Made by a program: the position numbers and the translations under genes. The notes beneath the pieces were generated by a model. That model worked only from the letters and a program-made list of their open reading frames with translations, was not told where the DNA came from and ran no database searches. Shown piece after piece: positions 11,301-23,727 of a stretch of 64,000 nucleotides of DNA (the first letter of the stretch is position 1; every line of letters begins with the position of its first letter). Location: the NCBI GenBank assembly GCA_032358165.1, contig JAALGY010000053.1:2108001-2172000 (forward strand). The letters are read 5' to 3'. Origin of the DNA: Diplosphaera chodatii. Taxonomy: Eukaryota; Chlorophyta; Trebouxiophyceae; Prasiolales; Stichococcaceae.

Positions 11301-14300
11301 ATGGTGACAGCTCCCGCAGTGGGGGCCGGTCATCTCGCGCACTGGCTGCCTCCTCTGCCAGCATGTCGGCTGCGGCCGCTGCCGTGAAGGCTGGGTCGTC
11401 AAATGGCAGGTGCACATTGGCCTGTACATTAGCAAGCCGGGACTGCTTCGTTAACCTGACTACGAGACCACTGTGTAATTTAAACCTGTGGGGTACACTG
11501 GTGTTGTGCACAGCTGCTAGAACGAAGATTTTTGTGACATGGTAACTCTTTAACCATCAGCCAGCTGAGCAACTGACGACCCCTGATGCACCACATGCTC
11601 GCAAAGTAGATTGCTGCCATCAGCTGGCATCTGAGGCTGGCAAGTAGGTGGTCAACCGACTGGGTTGTCCCACCTGCTCCTGCAGTGCATTGACCATGTC
11701 GTTGAGCTCGCCATCCCAGTTGTCCAGGTAGCTCTGCTCGCGTGTGGGCCCGAAGAACGTGTTGTGCACCCAGTTCCACAGCGGGTCGCCATCAGCGTGC
11801 CCTGCCCACGGCAGCAAAGGGCGTCAAAATGCGCTGCCCCTGACACGTGGTCCTGCAGTGCCTGCACTGGTGAGGTGGTAGGCTAAGCAAGCTGCATGCC
11901 GGCAGCTCCAGGCACGCATGTACACATGTTGCACACCTTCGAGGGAGTCGAGGTCCACATGGAAGCTCTCAGCCAGCTGATGCACCTGCTGCTCCACCTT
12001 GGCATCCAGCTGCGCCGCCTGTGTCTGCCTCTTCTCATCCTCTGTGCCAGTCGACATGCACTCTCGTGGCCCTCACTCCCCTTCTCTGATGATTCTCCCT
12101 TCTCTGATGATTTGAAACAAGATCCTCTGATCAAGTTGCACACTCAGATGACTGTAGCAGGGCCTGCCCGTACTGAACCTAGCTGCGTACGGGGCAAGAT
12201 CCTCATGGGGCTGGCCCTGCCTCATTGACTGCACCAGCTCACCGTCTTCAGGGGAGCTGCGCCGCCAGTGTGACGGCTTTGGGGAGCTGTGCCGGCTGCC
12301 GTGGCGTGACGAGCGCAGCGGCTCGAGACGGTCGCTGCCTCTCCGCTCGCGCTCGGCGCTGGCACGGCGCCGCCGTGAGGCTTCGTAGTCCCTGCTGCAG
12401 CCACAGTGAACCACCGTCACACAAGCACTGGCGCTGGCATGTGCCTAAGCAGACGCCGTCGTCCAGTAAAGCAAGCATGACCACACGACGGGCACGTAGG
12501 TTTCAGAAGGGTAGGTACAGGCACCCAACAGACATGCGCCTGAGCGCAACAGCCGTATGTACCTCGGCGACGCTGAACGACCTCTGTGGCCCAGAGTTTG
12601 TCGGCTGCCGCGATGTCGGGCGCTGCGATCCCTGTCGTCATCACGAGCGCGGTCCCGGCTCACACGATGGGCCCGGTAGCTGTCGCTAGGGCGGCGCTCG
12701 TCTGCCGCTCGGTCATGCCGCCTGCGCACGTAATCCTCTCGCACACGGCGCTCGGCACGATCCGGGCCAGGGCTGGCTGGCGAGGCTCGGCGCCGAGGCC
12801 TGCATTAGCAGTTGCAACATCAGTGTGCTGCTAGAATGCTGACCGATCTCCACAGATGCGCCTGCACGCATGCAAATTACAAATTGCTTCGGAAGACATG
12901 CATCAAGAGCAACAGCGGATTTAGTCGATTGTACACACCCTGCAAGCTGGTTCTGGTCAAGCACCTGATGTCAGCATCCTTCCTGCGCCTGGCCCTGTCC
13001 GCCTCCTGCTGCTGTAGCCTGTCCCGCCGCTCAGCCTCTTGCATGCGCTGCACGCCATCAAGCAGCGTGTCTGGCTCGAGGTGGCGACAGACTTGCACCC
13101 AATCGGAACACCTCACCCTGCACCAACTCTGGCAGCAGTCTGCTGTCAAGCGCTCACCTGAAAACTCTGCCCGGAGCTGCGGTGCTCGGCTTTGCTGCGC
13201 GGTGGTGAGGTGCCCCTGACGCGGGAGGGCGGCGCCTTGGGGATCGGACTGGGCGAGCGGCCACGCGAGCCGGTTCCCCGGCGGTGCGGCGGAGTCCTGC
13301 TGTCCCCGGAGCGCCGCCGCCTGCAGAGGGCATGTGCACATGTGCTTCAGGTTGTGGCAGCAAGCCTTTCACAAATCAGCAAGGTCGGGCGGTGGTCCGG
13401 ACCATCACTTGTGTCCAGCGCCTGGGGGCAAGACGCGATTCGGCACCTGCGGGGGCTGTCTGGGGTGCTGGCCCGGCGGCGGGGGGGAGGCCGCCGTCTC
13501 CGGGCCCCGCTGCCCCCGCTGGTCGTGCTGCTGCTGCTCCTGCTGCCGCTGCTGCTCCTGCTGCTGCTTCGGCTGCTGCTGCGGCGTCGGCGGCGGCGCC
13601 GGCCGTCGCTGCTGCTGCTGCGGCTGCTGCTACGACTGCTGCTGGTGGTGCCGCTGCTGCTTGTAGTGTGTGCATCGCGCCGCCTCGAACCAGCGCCACC
13701 TCTGGCAGCGGCTGTCCTTGCGGCTGGGTCAGCGTCCTCCCGACTCGAAGGCCTGCTGCCGTCCGCGGCCCGGGGACCCTGCGCCTGCGCAGCAGCAGGA
13801 CCGGCGGACACATCCCACCGCCTCCGCTTCTTGAGGCCATCAGGTGCTGTTTCTGCTGGCGCTGGCTGCGTGGCCGCATCCGCCGCCGTGTTGCGCTGCG
13901 CTGCAGCGTCTGGCTGCTCAAACACCCCTTGCAGATTGCTTGCTGCAGCACCCCCCGTGCTCATGCTCAGGCGTGACTTCACACCCTGCCCCTGCACGAA
14001 CAGTGAGGTGGAATGGCTTTTGCTGCAGCCGACGCACACCACCTGGCGCAATAGGCCGCGGTCAGGAGCCACAAACCCAACGCAGCAACTCACCACGGCA
14101 GGAGCAGAGTCAGGCGCTCCAGTCGAACCTACAAAGAAATGCGACAGAGTGGCATGACCAGGGTGTCAGGAAGTTTTGACAAACAGAAGCACTTGGCAGC
14201 CGCATGCACCACCCACCACTCGTGGTAGGGCTTGACCCTTTTTGCAGGAATGGGCGGTTTCCTGCAATGGCCTTGGGAGCTGCAGCACTCCCAAACCTGC

Positions 14301-15180
14301 ATCAAAACGCCTCAGAACGCTACCAACACAACATTGACTCATATGCAGCGACCGGTTGCAGCGCTCAACAGTCACATTATATAGATAGGCGAGAATGCAA
14401 TCAAGGTGCTTGCGGAGCTTTACACCTGAACTGCTTTCTGCTGGGGCTGGCGGCAGAAATGTGCAAGGTGGTGACGTCCACAGCGGCGACGCCACTGCGG
14501 GGTGGACTCTTGGGTGGCGATGCAGGGGTGTCGGGCATTGCTGCCGACGCTCCGCTGGCGGCCTTGGCAGCGGCTGCCTCTGCTGTTGTGGCCGCTGCCG
14601 CCCGCTTCTCGGCCGAGTTCGCCAGCCACGGTGGCAGCGGCGCTGCAGGCTTTGCGGGGATGGGGCTGCTACCAGGTGCGCCTGCCCGATGCCCATTGAT
14701 GGCCGCTGCTCCGGCTGCAGACTGAGTATTTGGCGGTGGCAAAGGTGGCAAAGGTGCCCTTGCATTGGCTGCCTGCTGCTGTGCATTGCTGGGCGGCGGC
14801 GCACTGTCCGGCGGCGGCGGCGGGGGCGGAGGCGACGCCGGATCGTCCGGCACTGGGGGCGGCAGCGACCTTGCCGCCGATGACGCAGGGCCGGAGGAGA
14901 AGATGGTGGCAGAGCCCGAGCTGTGGGCCGACTGCTCCATCATCACCGGCGGCAGGGGCGCTCGCGGCGGACCGGCGACCCCCGGCGGTGGTCTCAGCCC
15001 GAGAGGCGGTGCCGGGCCAGGGCCGTAAGCGTGCTCATGCCGGTACTGCGGCGGCCACTGCGCAGGCTGCTGATGTGGCTGTGCTGCATGCTGCGGCCGC
15101 GGCCAAGGGGCATGGTGCGGGGGACCCCAGCCATCCTGGGGATGGCGGGGTCCAGTTTGAGGTGCCATGGGCCGGGGCAT
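5329..15180 (-). CDS. Large proline/RS-rich protein with C-terminal atypical bromodomain
   Basis: The product is probably a nuclear chromatin- or splicing-linked protein; no exact family was recognised. The proposed start at 15180 opens a proline/alanine-rich exon (to about 14415). A 35-base exon near 14130-14096 keeps the frame into an exon (about 13990-13400) with 'LKKRRRWDVSAG', resembling a UHM-ligand motif of splicing factors, and a long Ser-Arg tract. Further RS/charged exons lie at about 13325-13160, 13090-12960, 12790-12560 and 12400-12240. Then come helical exons of unknown fold (12.0-8.6 kb), a coiled-coil part (8.2-7.75 kb, 'HEAEERARRDRETAERRA'), a Lys/Ser/Asp/Glu-rich disordered exon (about 7590-6660), and bromodomain exons at about 6200-6065, 5950-5845, 5735-5605 and 5460-5329. 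Bromodomain motifs are 'PKDTPGYYDLIRQPISLKDI' and 'YYANISLMCDNCREYQ'; the usual Asn after Tyr is Gln. Stop TAG is at 5329-5331. Splitting into two genes somewhere between 12 and 8 kb cannot be excluded. Confidence 0.6.
9310..9357. repeat. Two tandem copies of a 24-base unit in an intron
   Basis: The unit at 9310-9333 is repeated at 9334-9357 with two changes (AT to GG near the end). It lies next to the exon beginning near 9300 of the large minus-strand gene. It contains CACCCTAA/CACCCTAG, which only superficially resembles a telomere repeat. Simple local duplication is the likely origin. Confidence 0.85.
13524..13665. repeat. CTG/CAG-type trinucleotide-rich tract inside coding RS region
   Basis: The plus strand runs through imperfect CTG, CTC and CGG triplets. 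Read on the minus strand in the frame of the large gene it gives alternating Ser and Arg, the RS-like tract. The reading frame is kept throughout, so the repeat is constrained as coding sequence although its length is likely to vary between strains. Confidence 0.75.
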
Positions 15181-16206
15181 GCCAAACCCTGGAGGCTCCC
15201 AGTGCCTGCCGTCACGCTATGCGCAGCCCAGTCAACAAGTTAGTCAATATGGTACGATGTGCACAATGAGGCGGTTAAAGACTGACATGTTGGAAGTGTG
15301 AGCCACTGCCAGTGCGGCTTACGGGTGGTGGCCTGTAATGTTGCTGCGGAACCATAGGCCGGGGCAGCCGCCCATCCCAATCATTGCCATGCCCCACCAT
15401 GGCCTACAAATCAGTCTAAATCATGTCTGCCTGTAACATTTCAAAGCAAACACCTTGCACACCGAACATGCTGCCTTTGGTCCGGGGCTTGCGCATGCTG
15501 CTGTTGGGGTAGGTAGCTGTACAAGTGTCACTGCGCAGCTGTCATGTCGGATCAAGGTTGTATCAGGTTATACGATGTACCTGAAGTCTATCTGCACACT
15601 GCTGGCTCGTGGGACGGAACTACTACCGCCATGCCGCAGGGCGACAGCGTGCAATACTGTCGACCGCTCGACTGAGGACAAGTTGAAACACTGCCCTGGT
15701 GCTGTGTCTCAATCTCTGATGTTGCACATGATTTGCTGCGCTGCACGGTGACGCACTTCGAATCACGGAAGGCGTTGCGAGGTGAGCTGGTCCCACACTC
15801 TAGCAGCAGGGTCCAACCTGCAAACTCGGCCGCGAGCCCTGCCGGAGGTGTGCAGCAAAGGTGCAATCCAGTGCTAGTAGGCGCACGCAATACTATCACT
15901 GGTTGTTCGGTGCGATCCAGGTTTCCACTTGCAGCTCGTCCATGGACACAGGGGGTGGACACATGCATGACCTCGACCGGAGCAGTGCAGACTGCTCGTA
16001 TGCATCGCTATTCCTTGTCGCACTGCACATGCTTCCTGCTGATTGTGAATGGGTGTTCCTGTGCGCGCTGTTTGCTGTTCATGGCGGGTCTTCTTACAAG
16101 CAACGAGGCATCTGACTGCATAGATCACCGTCCAAGGCACTGAAATTCCGGCAGTCTATCGACAAGGCGGTGCAGCCGCCACAGGTCTTGATCAGGTTGT
16201 CATAGT
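15181..16206. promoter_or_regulatory. Divergent intergenic region, presumed bidirectional promoter
   Basis: About 1.0 kb separates the proposed start of the minus-strand bromodomain gene from the start of the plus-strand M16 peptidase. Short open frames here have no recognisable similarity and no consistent splice pattern. The region should contain promoters and 5' untranslated leaders of both genes; no TATA box or defined motif was convincing. A 5' noncoding exon of either gene could also be hidden here. Confidence 0.5.
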
Positions 16207-19200
16207 ATGTCAGCAGCGTTTAGGGCGCTGCCGGATGTGGAGATCCCAGATGAGGACACCCCGCTACCACTTGGGCCGGCGGATACACTCAGACATGGCA
16301 CATTTGCCAATGGCCTCACGTGAGTAGCCATAAATTCCTCTTGTGCAAAACGCTGCTTCTCATAAGTTCTAATGGCCATGTTTCTAGACGCTCGACATGT
16401 GCAACAGCCAACCTACTACCCCGCGCATGCATGCTGAGGCCGACACACCAAGGCTGCACTTACTGGTGTCAGTGTTGTACAACCTGACTGACCAGGCACG
16501 CTTCCGTGTGGTTGGGAGTGTGTCACATGGTCAATTTCATGCATGTGGCACAGGTACTATGTGCGGCCGTCCAGCAAACCGCCGAAGCGGGCGGCAATAG
16601 CGCTGGCTGTGAGGGTCGGGTCGGTCGTTGAGAACAATGAAGAGTCGGGAGTGGCGCATATATTGGAGCACCTGGCCTTCAACGCGACGAAGTCCTTCGA
16701 GAACCACGCCATCATTGCCTTCCTGGAGTCGATTGGCTCAGAATTCGGAGCCTGTCAGGTGTGTGCGTTTTCTGAACAGGATGCTAATGCCTAATCTCGA
16801 AGGCGGCAGGCAAGTGGATGCGATGCCAACCTGATGCTCTTCACGTGCAGAATGCGTACACTTCAGCAGACGAGACGGTGCGCTCAATCCTGTTTCACAG
16901 CACAACCGTTGATGTCCTCCCCTCACTTGCCCTGCACATCCAACCAGTACTGCAGACCCAAGCATCAGGTGACTGATGACGCGCAGCCATGTGTAGGTGT
17001 ACGAAGTGCTGGTGCCAACAGATGACGGCAAGTTCCTGCGGCAGGCGCTGCACATGCTCGCAGAGTTTGCCACCGAAATCCGCTGTTCGCCGGAGGACCT
17101 GGCCAAAGAGCGGGGAGCAGTCCTGGAGGTAGGCCTTTATTGAGACGCTGCCCCGAGTTCCTGTCTGCGTCACACCGCTAGAACTCATGACGGTCTGCAC
17201 ACAGGAGTGGCGCATGGGCAGGGACAGCCGCGGCCGGGCTCAGGAGGCTCAGTGGAAGCTCATGTGCCAGGGCACCAAGGTGAGGCACACCCCTGAGGTT
17301 GCAGGCAAAACAAGATTCGATTGGGTTTCTGAGTACATGGCTGTGATGCAAACAATCTTCATATTTCCCATGTAGTACGCTGATCGCTTGCCGATTGGTC
17401 TGGAGTCTGTCATCCGCAATGTCCCCGCGGAGACTGTGAAAGCGTTCTATGACCGGTGGTACCGACCTGAGAACATGGCGCTGGTGAGATTGGTCTGCCA
17501 CCTGCGCCTGCAGTGATCAATGTTGCACGTCAGGGCTGAAGATGACACCTCGCTCGACGGTCTCCATTGCCCGATGCTGCCTCAGGGTTGAGCCCAGTGT
17601 CACGCTTTCTGCAGGTGTGCGTTGGCGATTTCGACGACGTGGATGCAGTGGTCGACACGGTCCGTGAGTACATGGAGCCGTGCAAGTCCCACGACAAGGG
17701 CGAGTCTGTCAGGATCCCCAGGTGCGCCTGCAACTGTGAACGCTATCCTGATGCTGACCACTATACCTATAAGGCAGCGGCAGACCAATATAGCGGTTTT
17801 ACTCAAATCACTTGGGTTGCCTTGGCAGGTTTCTGCTAGTGGAGCACCCAGAGCCACGTTACAGCGTGTTTGCAGATGCTGAGGCCCAGTCGACTCTTGT
17901 GTGGGTCACCTACAAGCACGACCGCAAAAAAGTGGTACGCTTCTCCCACTGGTGCCCCTTGCTCCAGGCTCACAGATAACACACTTTTTAAAGTGTATAA
18001 CCTATACACCATATGTAGGATGTGCACACACATGTTTCTTCCGCCTGCTGGTCAGCCATGCCCCCAGAGTGAGCCCAGGACCCGCACCGGGCATGCAGGC
18101 GACACCTGTGCAGTTCATTGAGTACCTGGCAGCAGAGCTCTTCCAGAGCCTGGTCAACGAGCGACTTTTCAAGCTCTCGCGGCAGGATGACCCGCCCTTC
18201 TATGTTGCCCAGGTCGGAGAGCATGCCTGAACCTGTGCCTGATGCACACAACTCACTGTCGTACATACCAGCCTCATCGACATCCGTACTGGTAACACGA
18301 TCAAGGCGTAAGAGCGTGCTGCGAGCCGCAGGTCGGATCAGAGACGCTGACGGCCACCATCGAGTGCTTCACGCTCTCTGCGCAGCCGCAGGAGGGGCCT
18401 AAGCATACGCTGGTCGCCCTTGAGGTGTGTTTGCGCACGGCACTGCACTGAACACAGTGCTTGCGGGGTGTACACTCGATGCAGGCGTAGTGCTACGCCA
18501 CCACTCTGTATACCGGCCTCCCCAGCTGCATTCCACATGCTGCCATGCAGACGCTGCTGACGGAGATGGCGCGGATCAGGGCGCATGGCTTCAGCGAGCG
18601 CGAGATAACCATTGCGCGGTCCAAACTGATGGCAGACATTGAGAGTGCGTGAGCCCAATGTCCATCACTGCATGGGCCGTGGTTCGGTGCTTCGGTTACA
18701 ACTGACGGCGCCTCATATAGGGCTCGTTCCGATGTCATCCGTTAGTGACAGTATTGCTGTAAACTTCACTGTACAGGCACATACCTGGAGCGCGATCAGT
18801 CGTATGCGACAGATGTGCGGGATGAGTACACGCGTCACTTCCTGCACGGTGTGCTCAAGTCTCCATGTCAACTGCTAGGGCACCTGTGAGAAAACGTACA
18901 TCTTCACCGAATGAACATGCTGCAAGGCCGAGTTGGCACGGGGTCACCAATGGGCATTGCGTCTGCTCACATCTTGCAGGCGAGTTCGTGGTGGGCCAGG
19001 AGCTTGAGGCACGCCTCAGCAAGACGCTGCTTCCTCGTGTGACTGCGAAGCACCTAGCAGATCTCGCAGAACTCTGCAGCACAGAGCGCTCCTGTGTAGT
19101 CAAGACAGTCGCCCATCGCAGGTGTGGATCGCTCAGTGGCCGCCCGGTGTCCTGATCAAAAGCTGCCACATGTGTCTGCCGAGTCTCAGACACACCTGCC

Positions 19201-22200
19201 ACGATGATCGGTCTGTGCATGGATGCAGCCACGAGACGGAAGCGCAGCTGGCGGAAGTGGTTGAGCGTGTGAATGCAGCAGAGGCAGCCGGCACCATCCA
19301 GCCCTGGCCATTCGAGGTGCTCCTGCTTGTAGCTTCATCACGGAGGTGCTCAAGAACAAACACCAAGCAGTGCTTGTGCACCTGCATCACTGACAGGCCA
19401 CTGCAAGCAGCCCTCACCCTGTATACAACATGTTGTGAGCCTGTCATATGCAGGATGCAGCAGTGGAGCTCGTACCTGAGCTGCCACCACCCGGGGAGAT
19501 CAGGTCTCGCAGCGAGCTGCCCGAGCTTGGGGCAACTGAGCTTGTCCTCAGCAATGGCATGCGAGTGAGTCTGCTCGATGTCACATACGGTGTGTTGCCG
19601 CATGACCAGTTTGCATGCCTCCACTGTGCTGCACAAAGAACACTGACACGCCATGTGCTGAGCAGGTCACCTACAAGAAGACAGAGTTCCTGCATGACCA
19701 GGTGCTGCTGACAGGGTTTGCCAGCGGCGGGCTCACAGAGGTACGCACTGCACTGTGAAAGGTTGCAAGGGCAGGAGCAACACCAGATGTCGCTTGTTTT
19801 CCTGCTTGTCTTGTAAATTGGCATCTCATCATCCTGCGAGGCACTGCAGCTGGAAGCCAGTTTCGCCGGAATGACTTGCAGGTGCCAGAGGCAGACTACC
19901 GCTGTGTGTCGTTTGCCAATGTGGTGGCAGGCGAGCTGGGCATGTTTGGCCTGCGCCCAGAGGTGCAAGCCCTTTCTCACGTGCCCCACAATGCCAGTGT
20001 GGTCTCATCCTTGCGGAGGTGGCCTCGCTGTACGCAATGCACCAAGCCTGCTCAACTCTCCCACTGCACAACTGCAGGTGCTATCAGATGCCTTGGCAGG
20101 CAAGCGGGTGGAGGTGGTCGTCAACGAAAGTGCCTACTGGCGCAGCTTTGGAGGCGACCAGTCGCCCGAGGACCTGGAGACTGCGCTGCAGCTTGTCTTC
20201 AGGTGAGTACCTTCCCAATCTTGCTATCTATGTTTCCGAGCAGCAGAGGTGCAGCATCGCTTTCAGCAGTTTGTTGACATCGTGGTATGTTTGCTGACAT
20301 CGTCGCATTGGACATGGCAGGCTCTTCACCGAGACAGTGGAGGCTGTGGACTCACGGCTAGCGACCTGCAAACGGTAAGGTGGCGCACAGGGCCTGCATC
20401 TGTGCTCACCCTGCAATCAGACGACTGATGCAGCAGCTGTGGGAAGACGGCGACGCTATGTTGCAGGATCACACGGGAGCAGATTGCATCGCAAATACGC
20501 AACCCCATCTACTCGTGGAGCCAGCGCGTCCGCTTCATCAACTATGGTGCCCCTGCAGTCCCGTTCGCCTGAAGTTGGTTTGCATCACGAATTTTGATGG
20601 CATCCTTCAAACGGCTGTCGCCTGATAGGTTGATAGTGTTTGCTGTCCGCTAAACACAGGCGAGTGCTATTACTTCAAGCCACCAGCGCTCAGAGATGTG
20701 GATGCACTCGACCCGCACATGGCGTGCGAGCACTTCAACCAGGTGCACGCCCAGAGTGCAGGCCCCTGTCACCGACAGCTTGTTGCTGTCTGTCGCCTCC
20801 ATCAGCATTTATTTCTGTGGAGATGATGCATGACCCCGATATGCACGTGCCGCAGGCATACCTGGATCCGGCAGAGTTCAGGGTCTGCTTGACAGGCGCA
20901 GTTGATGAGGAGGCAAGTGCTGCTGTACACCTGCATCTCCTACTGACTGGTCCAGTCAAACACAAAATGGCAATCAGCTGCCAGGCACATATTCTGTTGC
21001 CAGATGACGAACTTCGCTGAGATTCCTATCTATTTGCATCCAGGAGCTCATACCTCTGGTGTGTCAATACCTTGCGGCCATTCCCCCTGGTGGGCCAGGC
21101 GCCAGCCCTGTAGCACGCAGCCCGCAGGATGTCAAGCCCCTGCCATTCGCTTTCCCACAGCAGCCAGTCCGCGAGAATGTCAAGTGAGATCCTTTAGCTT
21201 CTCCTAGCATGCAGACGCCGAAATGATATCATGGCTGGCTATGTCAGGCATATGCCGTCTGATGGCACCTCGATGTGCACACCTGCGAGGCTGGCAAGGT
21301 ACATGCTGACAACCAGTGCCTGCCCGCAGGGTGCCAATGATCATGGAGATGACACGGACGCAGATCACATTCCCAGTCGAGATTGAGCGGGCAAAAGCAC
21401 GGGAAGAGGCGATATGGACGGTGCGAAAGTCAGACCAACAGCTTGACTCCCACGGCCTTTACAATGTTGCATGCCTGACACACACTCGCCAACCAACATT
21501 GACAGCCGTACCTTGTGTGACAGCCAAGCTGCTATGACGTTGCAGGCTATCGTAACAAAGCTGGTGGAGACGAAGCTGATGCAGCTGCTGCGCTTCAAGT
21601 TCGGCGAGGTCTACACGGTCAACGTGTCAACATTCTTTGGCGCAGAGGCGCCATCGCACAAGGGTGAGCGCGTGTATATGCTCTGTGCAGCAGCTGACCA
21701 TGTAGTGTCAGAAGGTCCGTTGGTGCCCACCAAGTCCGTGCTATTGTGGCGGAAGCAATTACATGCTTGGGCCTGTGGAGGCTGTGTGCCAATGCATGTC
21801 GCATAGTCGGATGCATCATCGATACAATAGCTCACGAGATGAGCGTATGCCTGTGTAGCATCCGGCAGAACGTGCGTGTGGGTACAGAACTCCCGACTCA
21901 AGCATGGTCGTGGTGTGCGTCAGGCAACGTGCGGGGCGACATGGCCATCAACTTCAGCTGCGCGCCCGAGAATGCGGGGCGGCTGGTGGACCTGGCGCTG
22001 GACGAGGTGGAGGCGCTGCAGTCGGCCGGCCCCTCCGCCCAGGAGGTAATTGATAATTAGATAATTAGGACAGGGAGGCACATAAGGCAGCCACATGTGC
22101 AGACGACTGCGCACATCGAGGCGCTGCAGTGGCCGGGCCCTCCGCCCAGGAGGCGCTCGTCAAAAAGGAAGCATGACGGAGAGAGGTCAAGAGTCTCCCT

Positions 22201-23172
22201 GAGATTGCTTGCCTTAAAGTGCATTGAGCGCGGGCGGCGCACATTGCGGGCCCCCAAAGGAGAGTCCCATTCGTTGGACAGCCTCTGCAATCGGTCCTGC
22301 AGACTGCCAGCCGTGCTTGTGAGACCAAGGGTTACATCACAAGTATCAGGTACTCAGGCTGCCTGGCAGCTGCTGACATGCGTGGGCACTGCACCTGCAG
22401 GTTGACACAGTGCGTACAGTGCTGGAACGGGGTCTGGAGACGCAGCAGCAGGAGAACTCCTTCTGGCACGAACAGCTGGTCGGCGGTGCGTCCAGCACCA
22501 CTTCCTGTCTGTCTTGGCGCTGGGCATTCACTTTGGTGCATGGTTGTACGAGCACACCGTGCCAGGGCCCGCCATGTCCGCCGTCGGACATGGCTTCACA
22601 ATATACGAGGGTCTTCAACTGTGGACGCCGGCCCGCCCCCTTCCAAACCTATCCTCCCAGAGTCTGAACGCCAATCTGCAGGCTACCAGAGCCGGTCGTA
22701 CCAGGAGTCGGGCAATCTGGACGCAGTGTACCTGCGCTTTATAGAGGCCCGCAAGAAGGTGCTGGCGGCCGCCGACCCGGCCTCCACGCAGGCCGCGCTG
22801 TGCCGCCTGCTGCCCCACCCTGCCAGGTGCCAACTGGCTTTCGCCAGACAGGACGCATGGCACGCACGATGTAGGCAACGGCTGATCCAGCCATGTAGCC
22901 GCCGCGCTGTGCCGCCTGCTGGCTGCGGGTTTTGTTGCCACAGATGGACTCCAGTGAAGGCTGAGCAGAGGGTGCTGCTGTGCCGGTGCAGGAAACGGTA
23001 CACAGCGATCACGTTGCTGCCGCAGCCGTCGGTGTGGCAGCGCACGGTGCTGGCAATGACGACGCGGCCGTCCGCCCGCACCGCCGGCATCCTGGCCACC
23101 GCAGCGGTGGTGGCGTCAGTTGCGACGTTCGCTGTGGTGCGTGCGTGGCGGAAGGGCGCCCGTCCCAGCTGA
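16207..23172 (+). CDS. PQQL: M16 family zinc metallopeptidase (PQQL/insulinase-like) with C-terminal membrane segment
   Basis: A two-half M16 peptidase that should degrade peptides inside a closed chamber. Exon 1 (16207-16319) starts 'MSAAFRALPDVEIP' and ends in GTGAGT; exon 2 resumes in phase at about 16554. The inverted zinc motif HxxEH is 'HILEH' at about 16659, and the third ligand region 'LAKERGAVLEE' comes about 75 residues later. Later exons give 'MALVCVGDFDDV', the middle domains, and the non-catalytic second half from about 19450 ('LVLSNGMRVTYKKTEF') through 'TQITFPVEIERAKAREE' (about 21360) to 'SYQESGNLDAVYLRFIEA' (about 22700). The last exon (about 22994-23172) ends with a hydrophobic helix, 'TAGILATAAVVASVATFAVV', then 'RAWRKGARPS' and a stop. 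The general organisation matches plant PQQL (At5g56730-type) and bacterial PqqL proteins of about 950 residues. The C-terminal anchor is unusual and suggests attachment to a membrane. More than 15 exons are inferred. Confidence 0.88.
22010..22153 (+). repeat. Duplicated exon end: 37-base copy repeated inside the following intron
   Basis: The 3' end of an M16 peptidase exon (22010-22046, coding 'EALQSAGPSAQE') is nearly repeated at 22118-22153 inside the next intron, with one missing base and one change. In the genuine exon GT follows at 22047; in the copy GGAGG is followed by CGCTCGT, so the donor is lost. It appears to be a partial exon duplication. Confidence 0.8.
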
Positions 23173-23727
23173 TCACAGCCACGACAGACATCCTAGGATT
23201 GACCAGCAGAGGAGCGTGTCTGTCCCTGTCAGCTGGCGGGCGCCATCGGCTGGTCGCCTTGCCGCAGTAGGGTCTGCTGCGCTCACTCTTTCCCTGAGCC
23301 ATTTGGACTACACCAGCGGTGGGGTCTCCCATACTTGATGGGTTGCGCCGTCACGTACTGTCATCCTTGGCCTGGCTACTGGATGCCTTCCTGGGTGGAC
23401 TATCGAACTTCGCTGCACTGCTTGATATGGTGTGCAACAGCCCTGTACAGTATGGCAAGTCAGCGTTGCCTGTGTGCACTGCATCCAGCAATGAAACAGA
23501 TCATGCAGGACAACCCGTACAGTTTCCAGCTATCGAAGCAACCCGCAACAGCTGCAGAAACCCCAGCAGATGCAGCCCCTTGACAGACATCCTGCAAGTG
23601 ATGTATCAGAAGGAGCGAACAGCCTCTGTTTGTTTGAAGCCCCTGACATCCGCACGCTGATTGATGGTGTGTTGAGGCGGACTGCGCCTGCCGCAACACC
23701 AGTGCTCCTCAATCGCTGGCGATCAAC
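23173..23727. other. Intergenic region, tandem plus-strand genes
   Basis: This gap holds the 3' untranslated region of the M16 peptidase and the promoter/leader of the BASS4-like gene. No exon with recognisable content was seen. If the BASS4 start is further upstream than proposed, part of this region would be its leader. Confidence 0.5.
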
